From Pseudaquabacterium pictum (GTDB lineage Bacteria; Pseudomonadota; Gammaproteobacteria; Burkholderiales; Burkholderiaceae_C): a stretch of 64,000 bases of DNA. Position 1 is the stretch's first letter. Each line of letters starts with the position of its first letter. Shown here piece after piece: positions 46,634-55,474 of this stretch. The stretch is from positions 124,001 through 188,000 of the forward strand of contig NZ_BJCL01000007.1 of assembly GCF_005403045.1 (NCBI RefSeq), in the 5' to 3' direction. A program made the position numbers and the translations under genes. The notes under the pieces are model-generated. The model had not been told where the DNA came from, searched no databases, and saw only the letters and a program-made list of their open reading frames with translations.

Positions 46634-47556
46634 GCCGCCACCTGCGCGCGCTTGGTCAGCAGCGCCTTGCCGGCGCGCGAGACCGGCGGCCGGCCCAGCA
46701 CACCGCTGATGAAGCCACCGGCGTCCACCAGTGCGTCCAGGTCGATGCCGGTGTCAATGCCCATGCCTTGCAGCATGAACACCACATCTTCGGTGGCCAC
46801 ATTGCCGGTGGCGCCCTTGGCATAGGGGCAGCCGCCCAGGCCGGCCACGCTGGTGTCGAAGGTGTGGATGCCCAGCTCCAGGCAGGCGTAGATGTTGGCC
46901 AGCGCCTGGCCGTAGGTGTCGTGGAAGTGCCCGCTCACCTCTTGTACCGGGTAGTGCTTCAGCGCCCGCTCCATCACCGCCTGCACCTTGCGCGGCGTGC
47001 CCACGCCGATGGTGTCGGCCACGCCGCAGTGGTGCACGCCGATCTGCTTGAACAGCTTGACCAGGTGCTCGACCTCGTCGGGCGTCACCTCGCCCTGGTA
47101 GGGGCAGCCCAGCGCGCAGCTGATGGCCGAGCGCACCTTCAGCCCGGCCTCGCGCGCAGCGGCCACCACCGGGGCAAAGCGCTCGATGCTCTCCTCGATG
47201 CTGCAGTTGATGTTGCGGCGGCTGAAGGCCTGGCTGGCGGCGCCGAACACCACCACCTCGTCGGGCCGGGTGGCGTCGCCGCCAGCCAGCGCGGCCTGCA
47301 GGCCCAGCATGTTGGGCACCAGCACGCTGTAGCGGTTGCCGGCCTTGCGGTAGACGCCGGCCATGACCTGAGCGTTGTCGGCCATCTGCGGCACCCACTT
47401 GGGGCTGACGTAGCTGGTGACCTCGATCTCGCGCAGGCCGGCGGCCTGCAGGCGGTGCACCAGATCGATCTTCACGGCGGTGTCCACCGGCTGCTTTTCG
47501 TTCTGCAGGCCGTCGCGCGGGCCCACTTCCACCAGGGTGACACGGTCAGGAATCAT
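46630..47556 (-). CDS. mvaB: Hydroxymethylglutaryl-CoA lyase
   Basis: A 308-residue TIM-barrel lyase cleaving HMG-CoA to acetoacetate and acetyl-CoA, the last step of leucine breakdown. VGPRDGLQNEK near residues 12-22 holds the catalytic Arg-Asp pair, and GLGGCPYAKGATGNVATED near residues 232-250 holds the catalytic loop Cys. Metal-binding His residues are in SGHFHDTYG. Together with the methylcrotonyl-CoA carboxylase genes to the right it forms a leucine catabolic set (equivalent to liuE). A plus-strand gene starts about 140 bases upstream, so it probably has its own promoter. Confidence 0.93.
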   Translation of the reverse strand: MIPDRVTLVEVGPRDGLQNEKQPVDTAVKIDLVHRLQAAGLREIEVTSYVSPKWVPQMADNAQVMAGVYRKAGNRYSVLVPNMLGLQAALAGGDATRPDEVVVFGAASQAFSRRNINCSIEESIERFAPVVAAAREAGLKVRSAISCALGCPYQGEVTPDEVEHLVKLFKQIGVHHCGVADTIGVGTPRKVQAVMERALKHYPVQEVSGHFHDTYGQALANIYACLELGIHTFDTSVAGLGGCPYAKGATGNVATEDVVFMLQGMGIDTGIDLDALVDAGGFISGVLGRPPVSRAGKALLTKRAQVAA

Positions 47557-47697
47557 GGCGTTGCCTTCGAAGTGTGCGGATTATCGTGTCGGGATACCGT
47601 GACATGCTGGGCTTGGGGGATGACAGCGACCCCACCGGGCGCACAATGGCGCTCTGCCGTGGTGCATCTGCGCCCGGCCCCGTCCGGAGCCTCTGTC

Positions 47698-48090
47698 TTG
47701 GGAACCTCCCTGAGCCGCCTGCAGCTGGCGCAGCGGATCCACCTGCTGCTGCTGCGCGAGATCGACCACGCCATCGAGGTGGAACGCCTGCTGGCCGACC
47801 CGCGATACGCCCGCGACGTGCTGCTGGTCTGCGATGCCGTGCCCGGCGGCGAGCTGGTGCCGCTGGCGCAGCTGTTCCGCGAGGCCTCGCGCCCGAAAGC
47901 CGGCGAGCCGGCCGAGCCCGGCCACACGCCACAGCCCAACGACTGGGGGCGCGACACCTCCGGCTTCGGCGTCACCCAGCCACCGCCGCTGCCCGGCGCC
48001 AGCGGGAGCCGCCGCGCCACCGACAGCGAGCCCGTGCCGCTGGACACGCCGCGCCGCAGCTGGCTGCCGCGCTGGCGCGACATCACCTAG
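47698..48090 (+). CDS. Hypothetical protein
   Basis: A 130-residue protein of unknown function. The TTG start was chosen because GGAG lies 8 bases before it; an in-frame ATG at 47620 would add 26 residues but has no properly spaced site. The N-terminal 60 residues are helical (LQLAQRIHLLLLREIDHAIE, then RYARDVLLVCDAV); the rest is Pro/Ser/Arg-rich and probably disordered. It lies between the HMG-CoA lyase and carboxylase alpha genes but on the other strand, ending 11 bases from the carboxylase stop. I do not recognise a family; similar short proteins appear to be lineage-specific. Confidence 0.6.
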   Translation: MGTSLSRLQLAQRIHLLLLREIDHAIEVERLLADPRYARDVLLVCDAVPGGELVPLAQLFREASRPKAGEPAEPGHTPQPNDWGRDTSGFGVTQPPPLPGASGSRRATDSEPVPLDTPRRSWLPRWRDIT

Positions 48091-48101
48091 GGCCAGTCGC
48101 G

Positions 48102-50111
48102 TCACGCCGGGGCCAGGCGCAGCAGCTCGCCACCCTCGCCCACCTGGTCGCCCACCGCGTACAGCAGCTCGGCCACCACGCCGTCACGCGGGGCATGCAG
48201 GGTGTGCTCCATCTTCATCGCCTCCATCACCGCCAGCGCCTGGCCACGGGTCACCGTGTCCCCGGCCTTGGCGAGGAAGGCGATCACCTTGCCCGGCATC
48301 GGCGCAGTGAGCTGGCCGCCTTCGGCCGCGCCCTCGCCGGCATGGGCGATGGCGTCGATCTGCTGCAGCACCGCGCTGTGCGCGGGCGCGAACACGGCGA
48401 CCCGCTCGCCATGGGCATACACCGTCAGGTGCAGGCGGCGGTCGGCCAGGGTCACGTCATGCCGGCCGCCGCCCAGGGCGGTGGCCTGCAGCGGCCAGCG
48501 CTGGTCGGCGATCTGCAGCTCGAGGCGGTTGTCCGCCGCCGCGCCATGTGGCCGGGCCAGTGCCACGGCATGCAGCGCACCGGCATGCTGGATGTCGAAG
48601 TGCCGGCGCGCGCCGCCGTGCAGGCGCCAGCCGTCGCGCCGGCTCCAGGGGTCGTCGCCCTCGGCGGCGACTTCCTCGGCCAGGGCATGGGCCACCACGC
48701 CGGCGGCGGCGATCTCCAGCGCCAGTGGCGGCTGCTTGAGCAGCACAGCAGCCTCACGCTCGATCAGCGCGGTGTCCAGGTCGGCGGTGGCGAAGCTCTG
48801 GCTGGCCACCACCCGGCGCAGGAAGGCCACATTGGTGTGCAGGCCGACGATGTGGGTGGCCGCCAGCGCAGCGTCCAGCCGGGCCAGCGCCTGGGCGCGG
48901 GTGTCGCCGTGCACGATCAGCTTGGCCACCATCGAGTCGTAGTACGGCGTGATCGCGTCGCCCTCGCCCACGCCGGCATCCACCCGCACCGCGCCGCGTT
49001 CGAACTGCACATGCGGCGGCCAGCGCAGCACGTCCAGACGGCCGGTGGCAGGCAGGAAGTTGTTGTCGGGCTGCTCGGCGCAGATGCGTGCCTCGATGGC
49101 ATGGCCGGTGATCTGCAGCTGGTGCTGCCGCAGGGGCAGCGGCTGGCCGGCGGCCACGCGCAGCTGCCACTCCACCAGGTCGAGCCCGGTGATGGCCTCG
49201 GTGACCGGGTGCTCCACCTGCAGCCGGGTGTTCATCTCCATGAAATAGAAGCGCAGGTCACCGTCGTCCACCTCCTCGGCGATGAACTCCACCGTGCCGG
49301 CGCCCACATAACCCACCGCCTGGGCGGCGGCCACCGCGGCGGCGCCCATCTCGGCGCGGCGCGCGGCGCTCATGCCGGGCGCGGGGGCTTCCTCCAGCAC
49401 CTTCTGATGGCGGCGCTGCACCGAGCAATCCCGCTCGAACAGGTGGATCACCTGGCCCTGGCTGTCGCCGAACACCTGGATTTCGATGTGGCGCGGCCGC
49501 AGCACGTAACGCTCGACCAGCACATGGTCGTTGCCGAAGCTGTTCTTGGCCTCGCGCTGGCAGCTGGCCAGCGCGGCGGCAAAGTCTTCCGGCCTGTCGA
49601 CCCGGCGCATGCCCTTGCCACCGCCGCCGGCGCTGGCCTTGATCAGCACCGGGTAGCCGATGCGCGCGGCCTCGCGGGCCAGCAGCTCGGGTGTGTTGTC
49701 GTCGCCGTGGTAGCCGGGCACCAGCGGCACGCCGGCAGCCTCCATCAGCGCCTTGGCGGCCGACTTGCTGCCCATGGCCGCGATGGCGCTGGCCGGCGGG
49801 CCGATGAAGGCGATGCCCGCCGCGGCGCAGGCCTCGGCAAATTCGGCGTTCTCCGACAGGAAGCCGTAGCCCGGGTGCACCGCCTGGGCGCCGGTGGCCT
49901 GGGCCGCGGCCAGGATGCGGTCGGCACGCAGGTAGCTGTCCTTCGGCGAGGCGCCGCCGATGGCCACCGCCTCGTCGCAGGCCATCACATGGCGGGCCTT
50001 GGCATCGGCGGCCGAATACACCGCCACGGTGCGGATGCCCAGCCGGCGGCAGGTGGCGGCCACGCGGCAGGCGATCTCGCCCCGGTTGGCGATCAGGATC
50101 TTCTTGAACAT
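48102..50111 (-). CDS. liuD: Methylcrotonyl-CoA carboxylase biotin-carrying alpha subunit
   Basis: A 669-residue biotin-dependent carboxylase subunit. Biotin carboxylase domain from MFKKILIANRGEIACRV, with the ATP-grasp glycine loop SAGGGGKGMR and FMEMNTRLQVEHPVTE. A linker domain follows, and a C-terminal biotinyl domain with AMKME (biotin on Lys633) and LTAPMPGKV. It carboxylates methylcrotonyl-CoA with the beta subunit encoded at 51719-53353; the substrate is inferred from that partner and the HMG-CoA lyase gene. Propionyl/geranyl-CoA relatives cannot be fully excluded. It starts 13 bases after the DUF4126 gene. Confidence 0.92.
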   Translation of the reverse strand: MFKKILIANRGEIACRVAATCRRLGIRTVAVYSAADAKARHVMACDEAVAIGGASPKDSYLRADRILAAAQATGAQAVHPGYGFLSENAEFAEACAAAGIAFIGPPASAIAAMGSKSAAKALMEAAGVPLVPGYHGDDNTPELLAREAARIGYPVLIKASAGGGGKGMRRVDRPEDFAAALASCQREAKNSFGNDHVLVERYVLRPRHIEIQVFGDSQGQVIHLFERDCSVQRRHQKVLEEAPAPGMSAARRAEMGAAAVAAAQAVGYVGAGTVEFIAEEVDDGDLRFYFMEMNTRLQVEHPVTEAITGLDLVEWQLRVAAGQPLPLRQHQLQITGHAIEARICAEQPDNNFLPATGRLDVLRWPPHVQFERGAVRVDAGVGEGDAITPYYDSMVAKLIVHGDTRAQALARLDAALAATHIVGLHTNVAFLRRVVASQSFATADLDTALIEREAAVLLKQPPLALEIAAAGVVAHALAEEVAAEGDDPWSRRDGWRLHGGARRHFDIQHAGALHAVALARPHGAAADNRLELQIADQRWPLQATALGGGRHDVTLADRRLHLTVYAHGERVAVFAPAHSAVLQQIDAIAHAGEGAAEGGQLTAPMPGKVIAFLAKAGDTVTRGQALAVMEAMKMEHTLHAPRDGVVAELLYAVGDQVGEGGELLRLAPA

Positions 50112-50124
50112 GGGCTTGTCTCCA

Positions 50125-50748
50125 TCAAACGGCCACGGGCGCGCCGCCCAGCCGGCCGCGCAGCTTGCGCACCAGTAATCGCAGGAACTTGAACAACACC
50201 AGCGTGAGCACCACGCTGGCCACGACCAGCACCACCAGCGCCAGGCCGAACCACACCGGATGCGCCACCGCCAGCCACAGCATGGCGGGCACCAGCGCAT
50301 CGCCGGCCAGCGACAGCGCGATGTTGGAGAACGGCTCGGGCGAGGTGTTGACCGCCGCCCGGGTGGTGGCCTTGGCCACGTGGCTGGTGGCCGCCAGCGT
50401 GCCGCCCAGCAAGGCCGCGGCGGTGGCCCAGGCGGCCTGGTCGCCACCGAACACCGCGCCGGCCAGCGCCGCGCCGGCGGGGATGCGCAGCAGCGTGTGC
50501 AGCCCGTCCCACAGTGAATCCAGCCCCGGCACCTTGTCGGCGAAGAACTCCACCGCCAGCATCAACCCGGCGGCACCCAGCACCAGCGGGTGCTGCAGCA
50601 GCTGCAGACCAGCCGGCAGCGGCACCCAGCCCATGGCGCCCGCCAGGCCGGTGAAGAACACCACCGCATACAGCCGCAGGCCGCTGGCCCAGCCCAGCGC
50701 CGCGGCCAGGGCCAGCAAATGGGTGGTGTCCAGGGTGTCGATGCTCAT
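50125..50748 (-). CDS. DUF4126-domain membrane protein
   Basis: A 207-residue hydrophobic protein. LAAALGWASGLRLYAVVFFTGLAG near the start, with GLRLY typical of DUF4126, then VEFFADKVPGLDSLWD and KATTRAAVNTSPEPFSNIA. About five predicted helices; the basic C-terminus is probably cytoplasmic. Function unknown. It is embedded in the leucine-degradation operon between carboxylase beta and alpha genes, overlapping the GNAT-NTF2 gene by ATGA. Confidence 0.88.
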   Translation of the reverse strand: MSIDTLDTTHLLALAAALGWASGLRLYAVVFFTGLAGAMGWVPLPAGLQLLQHPLVLGAAGLMLAVEFFADKVPGLDSLWDGLHTLLRIPAGAALAGAVFGGDQAAWATAAALLGGTLAATSHVAKATTRAAVNTSPEPFSNIALSLAGDALVPAMLWLAVAHPVWFGLALVVLVVASVVLTLVLFKFLRLLVRKLRGRLGGAPVAV

Positions 50749-51707
50749 GGCTGGCCCGCATCGCGCCGGTAGGCGCCGATGGCCTCGGCGGTGCGCCAGG
50801 CCGGCGGGGCCTCCCAGGTGGCCCAGGTCTCGTCGGCGTGCGCCACCAGCGCGCCGCGGAAGCGCCACAGGGTGTGCGCCAGGAAGCAGGTGCCGCCGTG
50901 GCGCACCTCCACCAGCGAATGCACGCGGCCGCCCCGCCCATCGACATCCGCCATCGGCGTCACCTCGACCACGCGCAGCGTCCAACCCTCGGGATAGATC
51001 ACCTGCACGCGGATGATGGCGTCGGCATCCAGCAGATGCTCGCCGCTGGCGCGCCAGAACAGCGTGGCGTCGTCGGCCAGGAAAGCCCGCGCCGCCGTCC
51101 AGTCGCGCGCCTGGAAGCTGGCCCACAGCGCCCGCACGGTGGCGGCGTGGTGGGCGGGCTCGGTCTCGGTGGGCGCCGGCGTGGCCAGCGGCTTGACCAT
51201 CACCACGCTGCGGTAGGCCTTGCCCTGCCACTGCACGCTGGCGATGTCGGCATAACCGGCGCGGGCATAGCGCTGGCGCAAGGCGGTGGCAGGCATGGCG
51301 GTGTCCAGCAGCATGGCGCGGTGCCCGGCGCCGCGGGCCCAGGCTTCGGCGGCCTGCAGCAGCGCCGCGCCGATGCCCTGGCCCTGGCAGGCGGGATCGA
51401 CCGCGTACTGGTGGAAGTGCGCCACATCCTGCCGGTAGAACCAGGGCAGCGCATGGGCCCAACCCTGGGTGTTGGGGTCAAAGGGCCCGGCCGCGGTGAT
51501 GGTGCCCAGCAGCGTGCCATCGGCGCGCACCGCCACCCAGCTGTGGGCGCCCTGCAGGCGCTGGGCGGTCATGGCGGCCGTCTGGGTGGCGGCGGTGAAG
51601 TTCATGCCGGCCGCAGCCAGCGGCGCATAGGCGCGGTGCAGCAGCGCGGTCAGCGCGGCAAGGTCATCACCGGCCTGCCAGGGGCGGAGGGTCCAGTCGG
51701 CTGCCAT
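50745..51707 (-). CDS. GNAT acetyltransferase fused to an NTF2-like (SnoaL-type) domain
   Basis: A 320-residue two-domain protein. Residues about 5-180 form a GNAT domain, with the acetyl-CoA loop YAVDPACQGQGIGAALLQAA. Residues about 195-320 form an NTF2/SnoaL-like small-barrel domain (RALWASFQARDWTAARAFLA then TLFWRASGEHLLDADAI). The start is ambiguous: an ATG at 51707, or a GTG at 51722 that would overlap the carboxylase beta stop as GTGA. It sits between the carboxylase beta and DUF4126 genes in the leucine operon; a role there is not obvious. Substrate unknown. Confidence 0.82.
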   Translation of the reverse strand: MAADWTLRPWQAGDDLAALTALLHRAYAPLAAAGMNFTAATQTAAMTAQRLQGAHSWVAVRADGTLLGTITAAGPFDPNTQGWAHALPWFYRQDVAHFHQYAVDPACQGQGIGAALLQAAEAWARGAGHRAMLLDTAMPATALRQRYARAGYADIASVQWQGKAYRSVVMVKPLATPAPTETEPAHHAATVRALWASFQARDWTAARAFLADDATLFWRASGEHLLDADAIIRVQVIYPEGWTLRVVEVTPMADVDGRGGRVHSLVEVRHGGTCFLAHTLWRFRGALVAHADETWATWEAPPAWRTAEAIGAYRRDAGQP

Positions 51708-51718
51708 GGCCCGCGCGC

Positions 51719-53353
51719 TCACATCCGGAACACGCCGAACCGGGTCTCCGGGATCGGCGCATTCAGGCTGGCGGACAGGCCCAGGGCTAGCACGCGGCGG
51801 GTGTCGGCGGGGTCGATCACGCCGTCGTCCCACAGCCGGGCGCTGGCGAAGTACGGGTGGCCCTGCTCGTCATATTGCTTCAGGATCGGCGCCCGGAAGG
51901 CGGCTTCCTCCTCGGCGCTCCACTGGCCGCCGCGGCCTTCGATGCCGTCGCGCTTGACGGTGGCCAGCACGCTGGCGGCCTGTTCGCCGCCCATCACGCT
52001 GATGCGCGCGTTCGGCCACATCCACAGGAAGCGCGGGCTGTAGGCGCGGCCGCACATGCCGTAGTTGCCGGCGCCGAAACTGCCGCCGATGATCACGGTG
52101 AACTTGGGCACCTGGGCGCAGGCCACGGCCGTCACCATCTTGGCACCGGCGCGGGCGATGCCCTCGTTCTCGTACTTGCGGCCGACCATGAAGCCGGTGA
52201 TGTTCTGCAGGAACACCAGCGGGATCTTGCGCTGGCAGCACAGCTCGATGAAGTGCGCGCCCTTGTTGGCGCTTTCGGCGAACAGGATGCCGTTGTTGGC
52301 GACGATGCCCACCGGCATGCCCTCGATGTGGGCGAAGCCGCAGACCAGGGTGCTGCCGTAGCGGGCCTTGAATTCGTCGAAGGCGCTGTCGTCCACCACG
52401 CGGGCGATGACCTCGCGCACGTCGAAGGGCTTGCGGGTGTCGGTGGGGATCACGCCGTGCAGTTCGGCCGCCGGGTACTTGGGTGGGCGCGGCGGCTGCA
52501 GCAGCAGCGGCTGGGGCTTGCGGCGGTTGAGCCGGCCCACCGCCTGGCGGGCCAGCGCCAGCGCATGCAGGTCGTTCTCGGCCAGGTGGTCGGCCACGCC
52601 ACTCAGGCGGGTGTGCACATCGCCGCCGCCCAGGTCTTCGGCGCTGACCACCTCGCCGGTGGCCGCCTTCACCAACGGCGGGCCGCCCAGGAAGATGGTG
52701 CCCTGGTTGCGCACGATGATGGTCTCGTCGCTCATCGCCGGCACATAGGCGCCGCCGGCGGTGCAGCTGCCCATCACCACCGCGATCTGCGGGATGCCCT
52801 GGCCACTCATGTTGGCCTGGTTGAAGAAGATGCGGCCGAAGTGGTCGCGGTCGGGGAAGACCTCGTCCTGGTTGGGCAGGTTGGCGCCGCCGGAATCCAC
52901 CAGGTAGATGCAGGGCAGGTGGTTCTGCGCCGCGATCTCCTGCGCACGCAGGTGCTTCTTCACCGTCAGCGGGTAGTAGGTGCCGCCCTTGACGGTGGCG
53001 TCGTTGCAGACGATCAGGCAGTCCACCCCAGACACCCGTCCGATGCCGGCGATCATGCCGGCGCAGGGTGCGGCATCCACGGTGTTGCCGCTGCGGTCCT
53101 TCTCGGGGTACAGGCCCAGCGCGGCCAGCGGGGCGATTTCGAGGAACGGGGTGTCGGGGTCGAGCAGGCGCTCCACCCGCTCGCGCGGCAGCAGTTTGCC
53201 GCGGGCCAGGTGCTTGGCCCGGGCATCGGCGCCGCCGCCCTCGGCGATCTTCGCCAGCCGCGCATTGAGGTCGTCCACCAGCGCCTGCATGGCGGCGGCA
53301 TGGGCGCGGAAGGCCTCGGAACGGGGGTTGAGCTTGCTCTGCAGCTGGGCCAT
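51719..53353 (-). CDS. liuB: Methylcrotonyl-CoA carboxylase carboxyltransferase beta subunit
   Basis: A 544-residue carboxyltransferase that moves CO2 from biotin to 3-methylcrotonyl-CoA. Typical blocks: [20 protein letters not shown] near residues 51-70, [37 protein letters not shown], and [20 protein letters not shown] in the C-terminal half. The N-lobe sequence is the MCC-beta rather than propionyl-CoA form. First gene of the operon liuB-GNAT-DUF4126-liuD. A LiuR-like palindrome lies about 80 bases upstream. It is separate from the partial carboxyltransferase at the window start. Confidence 0.94.
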   Translation of the reverse strand: MAQLQSKLNPRSEAFRAHAAAMQALVDDLNARLAKIAEGGGADARAKHLARGKLLPRERVERLLDPDTPFLEIAPLAALGLYPEKDRSGNTVDAAPCAGMIAGIGRVSGVDCLIVCNDATVKGGTYYPLTVKKHLRAQEIAAQNHLPCIYLVDSGGANLPNQDEVFPDRDHFGRIFFNQANMSGQGIPQIAVVMGSCTAGGAYVPAMSDETIIVRNQGTIFLGGPPLVKAATGEVVSAEDLGGGDVHTRLSGVADHLAENDLHALALARQAVGRLNRRKPQPLLLQPPRPPKYPAAELHGVIPTDTRKPFDVREVIARVVDDSAFDEFKARYGSTLVCGFAHIEGMPVGIVANNGILFAESANKGAHFIELCCQRKIPLVFLQNITGFMVGRKYENEGIARAGAKMVTAVACAQVPKFTVIIGGSFGAGNYGMCGRAYSPRFLWMWPNARISVMGGEQAASVLATVKRDGIEGRGGQWSAEEEAAFRAPILKQYDEQGHPYFASARLWDDGVIDPADTRRVLALGLSASLNAPIPETRFGVFRM

Positions 53354-53430
53354 GCGGTCTCCGCCAGGGTCTGGATCTTATGGGTGCGAGCCGGCAGCTT
53401 AAACCGCAGGCGCGGGGCGCCGCGGATTAT

Positions 53431-53458
53431 CAATTGACGTTTACGTCAACGTCAATTG
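53431..53458. promoter_or_regulatory. LiuR-like operator before the leucine-degradation operon
   Basis: CAATTGACGTT and AACGTCAATTG are perfect 11-bp arms around TACGTC. Inside it lies TTGACGTTTACGTCAA, close to the MerR-family LiuR motif (TTTACGTTTACGTAAA-like) known for branched-chain amino acid degradation genes in proteobacteria. The AT-rich site stands out in this GC-rich DNA and lies 78-105 bases before liuB. The rest of the 301-base gap up to ompW shows nothing I recognise; the liuR gene is not in the window. Confidence 0.65.
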
Positions 53459-53654
53459 AGGTCGGTCGCCTGGTGCCTGTGGTGCCAGCGCGTCGACCCG
53501 GCTTGCGGTGCATCAAGCTGGCTGACGACTGCGGGTTTTCCCGTGCATTGCTTGATCGGCGCCAAGCGGCGGCGGTGGCCGACGGCATGCAATGCCACCA
53601 CGGCGGGCCCACAACGCGGCGCGCCGGTGCATTTCACTGACCACGGAGAAGACC

Positions 53655-54278
53655 ATGAACAAGACCACCCTCATCACCCTGGCCGCCGTTGCCGCGCTGG
53701 GCGCCACCCTGCCCGCCGCCGCCCAGGACACCGGCAACTGGATCGTGCGCGCCCGCGCGGTGCACCTGGATTCGGCCGACAAGGACAGCACCGGCCTGGG
53801 CCTGTCGATCAACAACAAGTGGATCCCGGAAGTCGACATCAGCTACTTCTTCAGCCCCAACCTGGCGGCCGAGCTGATCCTGACCTATCCGCAGAAGCAG
53901 ACGGTGCATTCCAGCGTGCTGGGTGCCGATGCCGGCACCTTCAAGCACCTGCCGCCGACGCTGACGCTGCAGTACCACGCCACCGGCTTCGCCGGCTTCC
54001 GGCCCTATGTGGGCGCGGGCCTGAACTACACCAACATCTCGGCGGTGCACCTGGATGCGGCCAGCCGTGCGCTGGGCGCGTCGGTCAACCTCAAGCGCAG
54101 CAGCGTGGGCCTGGCGCTGCAAGCCGGCGTGGACGTGCCGCTGGGCGGCGGCTGGCTGCTGAACGCCGACATCAAGAAGGTGCAGATCGGCACCAAGGTG
54201 CTGGCCGACGGCAGCAGCGTGGGCAAGTTCAAGGTCGACCCGCTGCTGATCGGCGTGGGCGTCGGACGCAGGTTCTGA
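53655..54278 (+). CDS. ompW: OmpW-family outer membrane protein
   Basis: A 207-residue outer-membrane beta-barrel. GGAG ribosome site before ATG; signal peptide MNKTTLITLAAVAALGATL with cleavage near AAAQD. Barrel strands alternate with turns, including DISYFFSPNLAAELILTYPQ (typical OmpW strand), YHATGFAGFRPYVGAGLNYT and a C-terminal VGVGRRF ending in Phe, as BAM recognition requires. OmpW proteins form small channels for hydrophobic compounds. Convergent with the cyclo-ligase gene, with a repeat between. Confidence 0.92.
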   Translation: MNKTTLITLAAVAALGATLPAAAQDTGNWIVRARAVHLDSADKDSTGLGLSINNKWIPEVDISYFFSPNLAAELILTYPQKQTVHSSVLGADAGTFKHLPPTLTLQYHATGFAGFRPYVGAGLNYTNISAVHLDAASRALGASVNLKRSSVGLALQAGVDVPLGGGWLLNADIKKVQIGTKVLADGSSVGKFKVDPLLIGVGVGRRF

Positions 54279-54284
54279 TCGAAC

Positions 54285-54366
54285 CCAGCGGCCGCCGCGG
54301 AACCGGCTCTGCCGGGCCGCTGGCGGCGCCCCCTGGGGGGAGCGCCGAAGGCGCTACGGGGGGGGC
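54285..54366 (-). repeat. Dispersed GC-rich intergenic repeat, copy 3
   Basis: About 82 bp, in minus-strand orientation relative to copy 2: GTAGCGCCTTCGGCGCT hairpin, C-run/G-run stem and CAGCGGCCCGGCAGAGCCGG, then TTCCGCGG. It separates the convergent ompW and cyclo-ligase genes and could work as a bidirectional terminator. Its edge lies inside the cyclo-ligase reading frame: the stop codon (TAG of GTAGCGCC) and the terminal Pro codons come from the repeat. Eight consecutive G (54358-54365) are at its end. Confidence 0.85.
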
Positions 54367-54950
54367 GGCCACACCACCCCGTCCTCGGTGAGGATGGCGT
54401 CCAGCGGCACATCGTGCGGCTCGGGTTCCAGCCAGGGCACCAGGCCATGCGCATAGCCCACGCCCACGGTGTAGGGCCGCGGTGTCAGCGCCGCCAGCGT
54501 GCGGTCGTAGAAGCCGCCGCCGTAGCCCAGGCGGAAGCCGCCGGGGCCGAAGCCCACGCAGGGCACCAGCAACATTTCAGGCTCGAACTCCTGCGTGCCC
54601 TTGGGCTTGGGGATGCCGTAGGCATCCTCCTCCATCGGGCAACCCGGGTACCAGACATGGAATCGCAGTTGCTTGGTGTCGCGGTCGATCACCGGCAGGC
54701 CGATGTTGCGGAAGTCTTCGCCCTCGGTCCAGCGGTACAGCGCCGGCAGCGCGTCGAACTCGCCCTTGATCGGCCAGTAGGCGCCGATCGAACTCTCGCT
54801 GCGTGTCAGCAGGAAGACCCGCAGCACCTCCTGCAGATGCACCGAGCGCTGGTGCCGGTCGACCATCGCCTGCCGTTCGGCCTGCAACTGCCGGCGCAGC
54901 ACCTTCTTGTCGCGCGAGGGTTCGAAGCTGAAGCGGTAGGTGGAGGTCAT
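54354..54950 (-). CDS. 5-formyltetrahydrofolate cyclo-ligase
   Basis: A 198-residue enzyme that turns 5-formyl-THF plus ATP into 5,10-methenyl-THF. The start MTSTYRFSFEPSRDKKVLRR was chosen over an in-frame upstream ATG that adds Arg-rich noise. Family features: LRRQLQAERQAM near residues 18-29, YWPIKGEFDALP, and the loop GFGPGGFRLGYGGGFYDRTL near residues 140-159. The last residues are PPPP encoded by the G/C-run of the dispersed repeat, which also supplies the stop codon, so the native C-terminus was probably altered. Confidence 0.9.
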   Translation of the reverse strand: MTSTYRFSFEPSRDKKVLRRQLQAERQAMVDRHQRSVHLQEVLRVFLLTRSESSIGAYWPIKGEFDALPALYRWTEGEDFRNIGLPVIDRDTKQLRFHVWYPGCPMEEDAYGIPKPKGTQEFEPEMLLVPCVGFGPGGFRLGYGGGFYDRTLAALTPRPYTVGVGYAHGLVPWLEPEPHDVPLDAILTEDGVVWPPPP

Positions 54951-55021
54951 GCGCCGGCATTGTCGGCCAGCCACCCGCGTCGCGGTGGGCCGGATCACAC
55001 ACCCGACCTAGACTGTGCGGC

Positions 55022-55474
55022 ATGGTTGCCAGATCTGCCGCACCCAGTGAACTGCAGCTGCATGCGCTGGAGCTGCTGTCGGCGCTGGGCCCGGCCCGCG
55101 CACGGCGCATGTTCGGCGGCGCCGGCCTGTACATCGGCGAGCACTTCGTCGCGCTGATCGCCAACGACGTGCTCTATCTGAAGGCCGACGCCACCGCCCA
55201 ACCGGCCTTCCAGGCTGCCGGCAGCCAGCCGTTCACCTATGCCACCCGCCATGGGCAGCGCACGGTGATGGCCTACTGGAGCGCGCCCGAGGCGGCGATG
55301 GAATCGCCCGCGCAGATGCGCCCCTGGGCCGCGCTGGCCCTGGATTCGGCGCTGCGCGCGGCCGCGGCCAAGCGCCCCGCCGCGCCGCGCAAGGCCCAGG
55401 CCAGCGTGCGCCAGACCAGGCCCGCACCGGCCGGCCGCGCCCCCGCGGGCAAAGGCCGCAAGACCGGCACCTGA
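55022..55474 (+). CDS. TfoX/Sxy N-terminal-domain protein
   Basis: A 150-residue protein. Residues 1-105 match the TfoX N-terminal domain: RRMFGGAGLYIGEHFVALIA near 28-47 and PFTYATRHGQRTVMAYWSAP near 71-90, with a helix WAALALDSALRAAAAK. The C-terminal 45 residues are Ala/Arg/Pro-rich. Full TfoX (Sxy) activates competence genes; proteins with the N-domain alone have an unclear role. Its 3' 202 bases overlap, antisense, the DUF2917 gene, and both reading frames look genuine. Confidence 0.85.
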   Translation: MVARSAAPSELQLHALELLSALGPARARRMFGGAGLYIGEHFVALIANDVLYLKADATAQPAFQAAGSQPFTYATRHGQRTVMAYWSAPEAAMESPAQMRPWAALALDSALRAAAAKRPAAPRKAQASVRQTRPAPAGRAPAGKGRKTGT

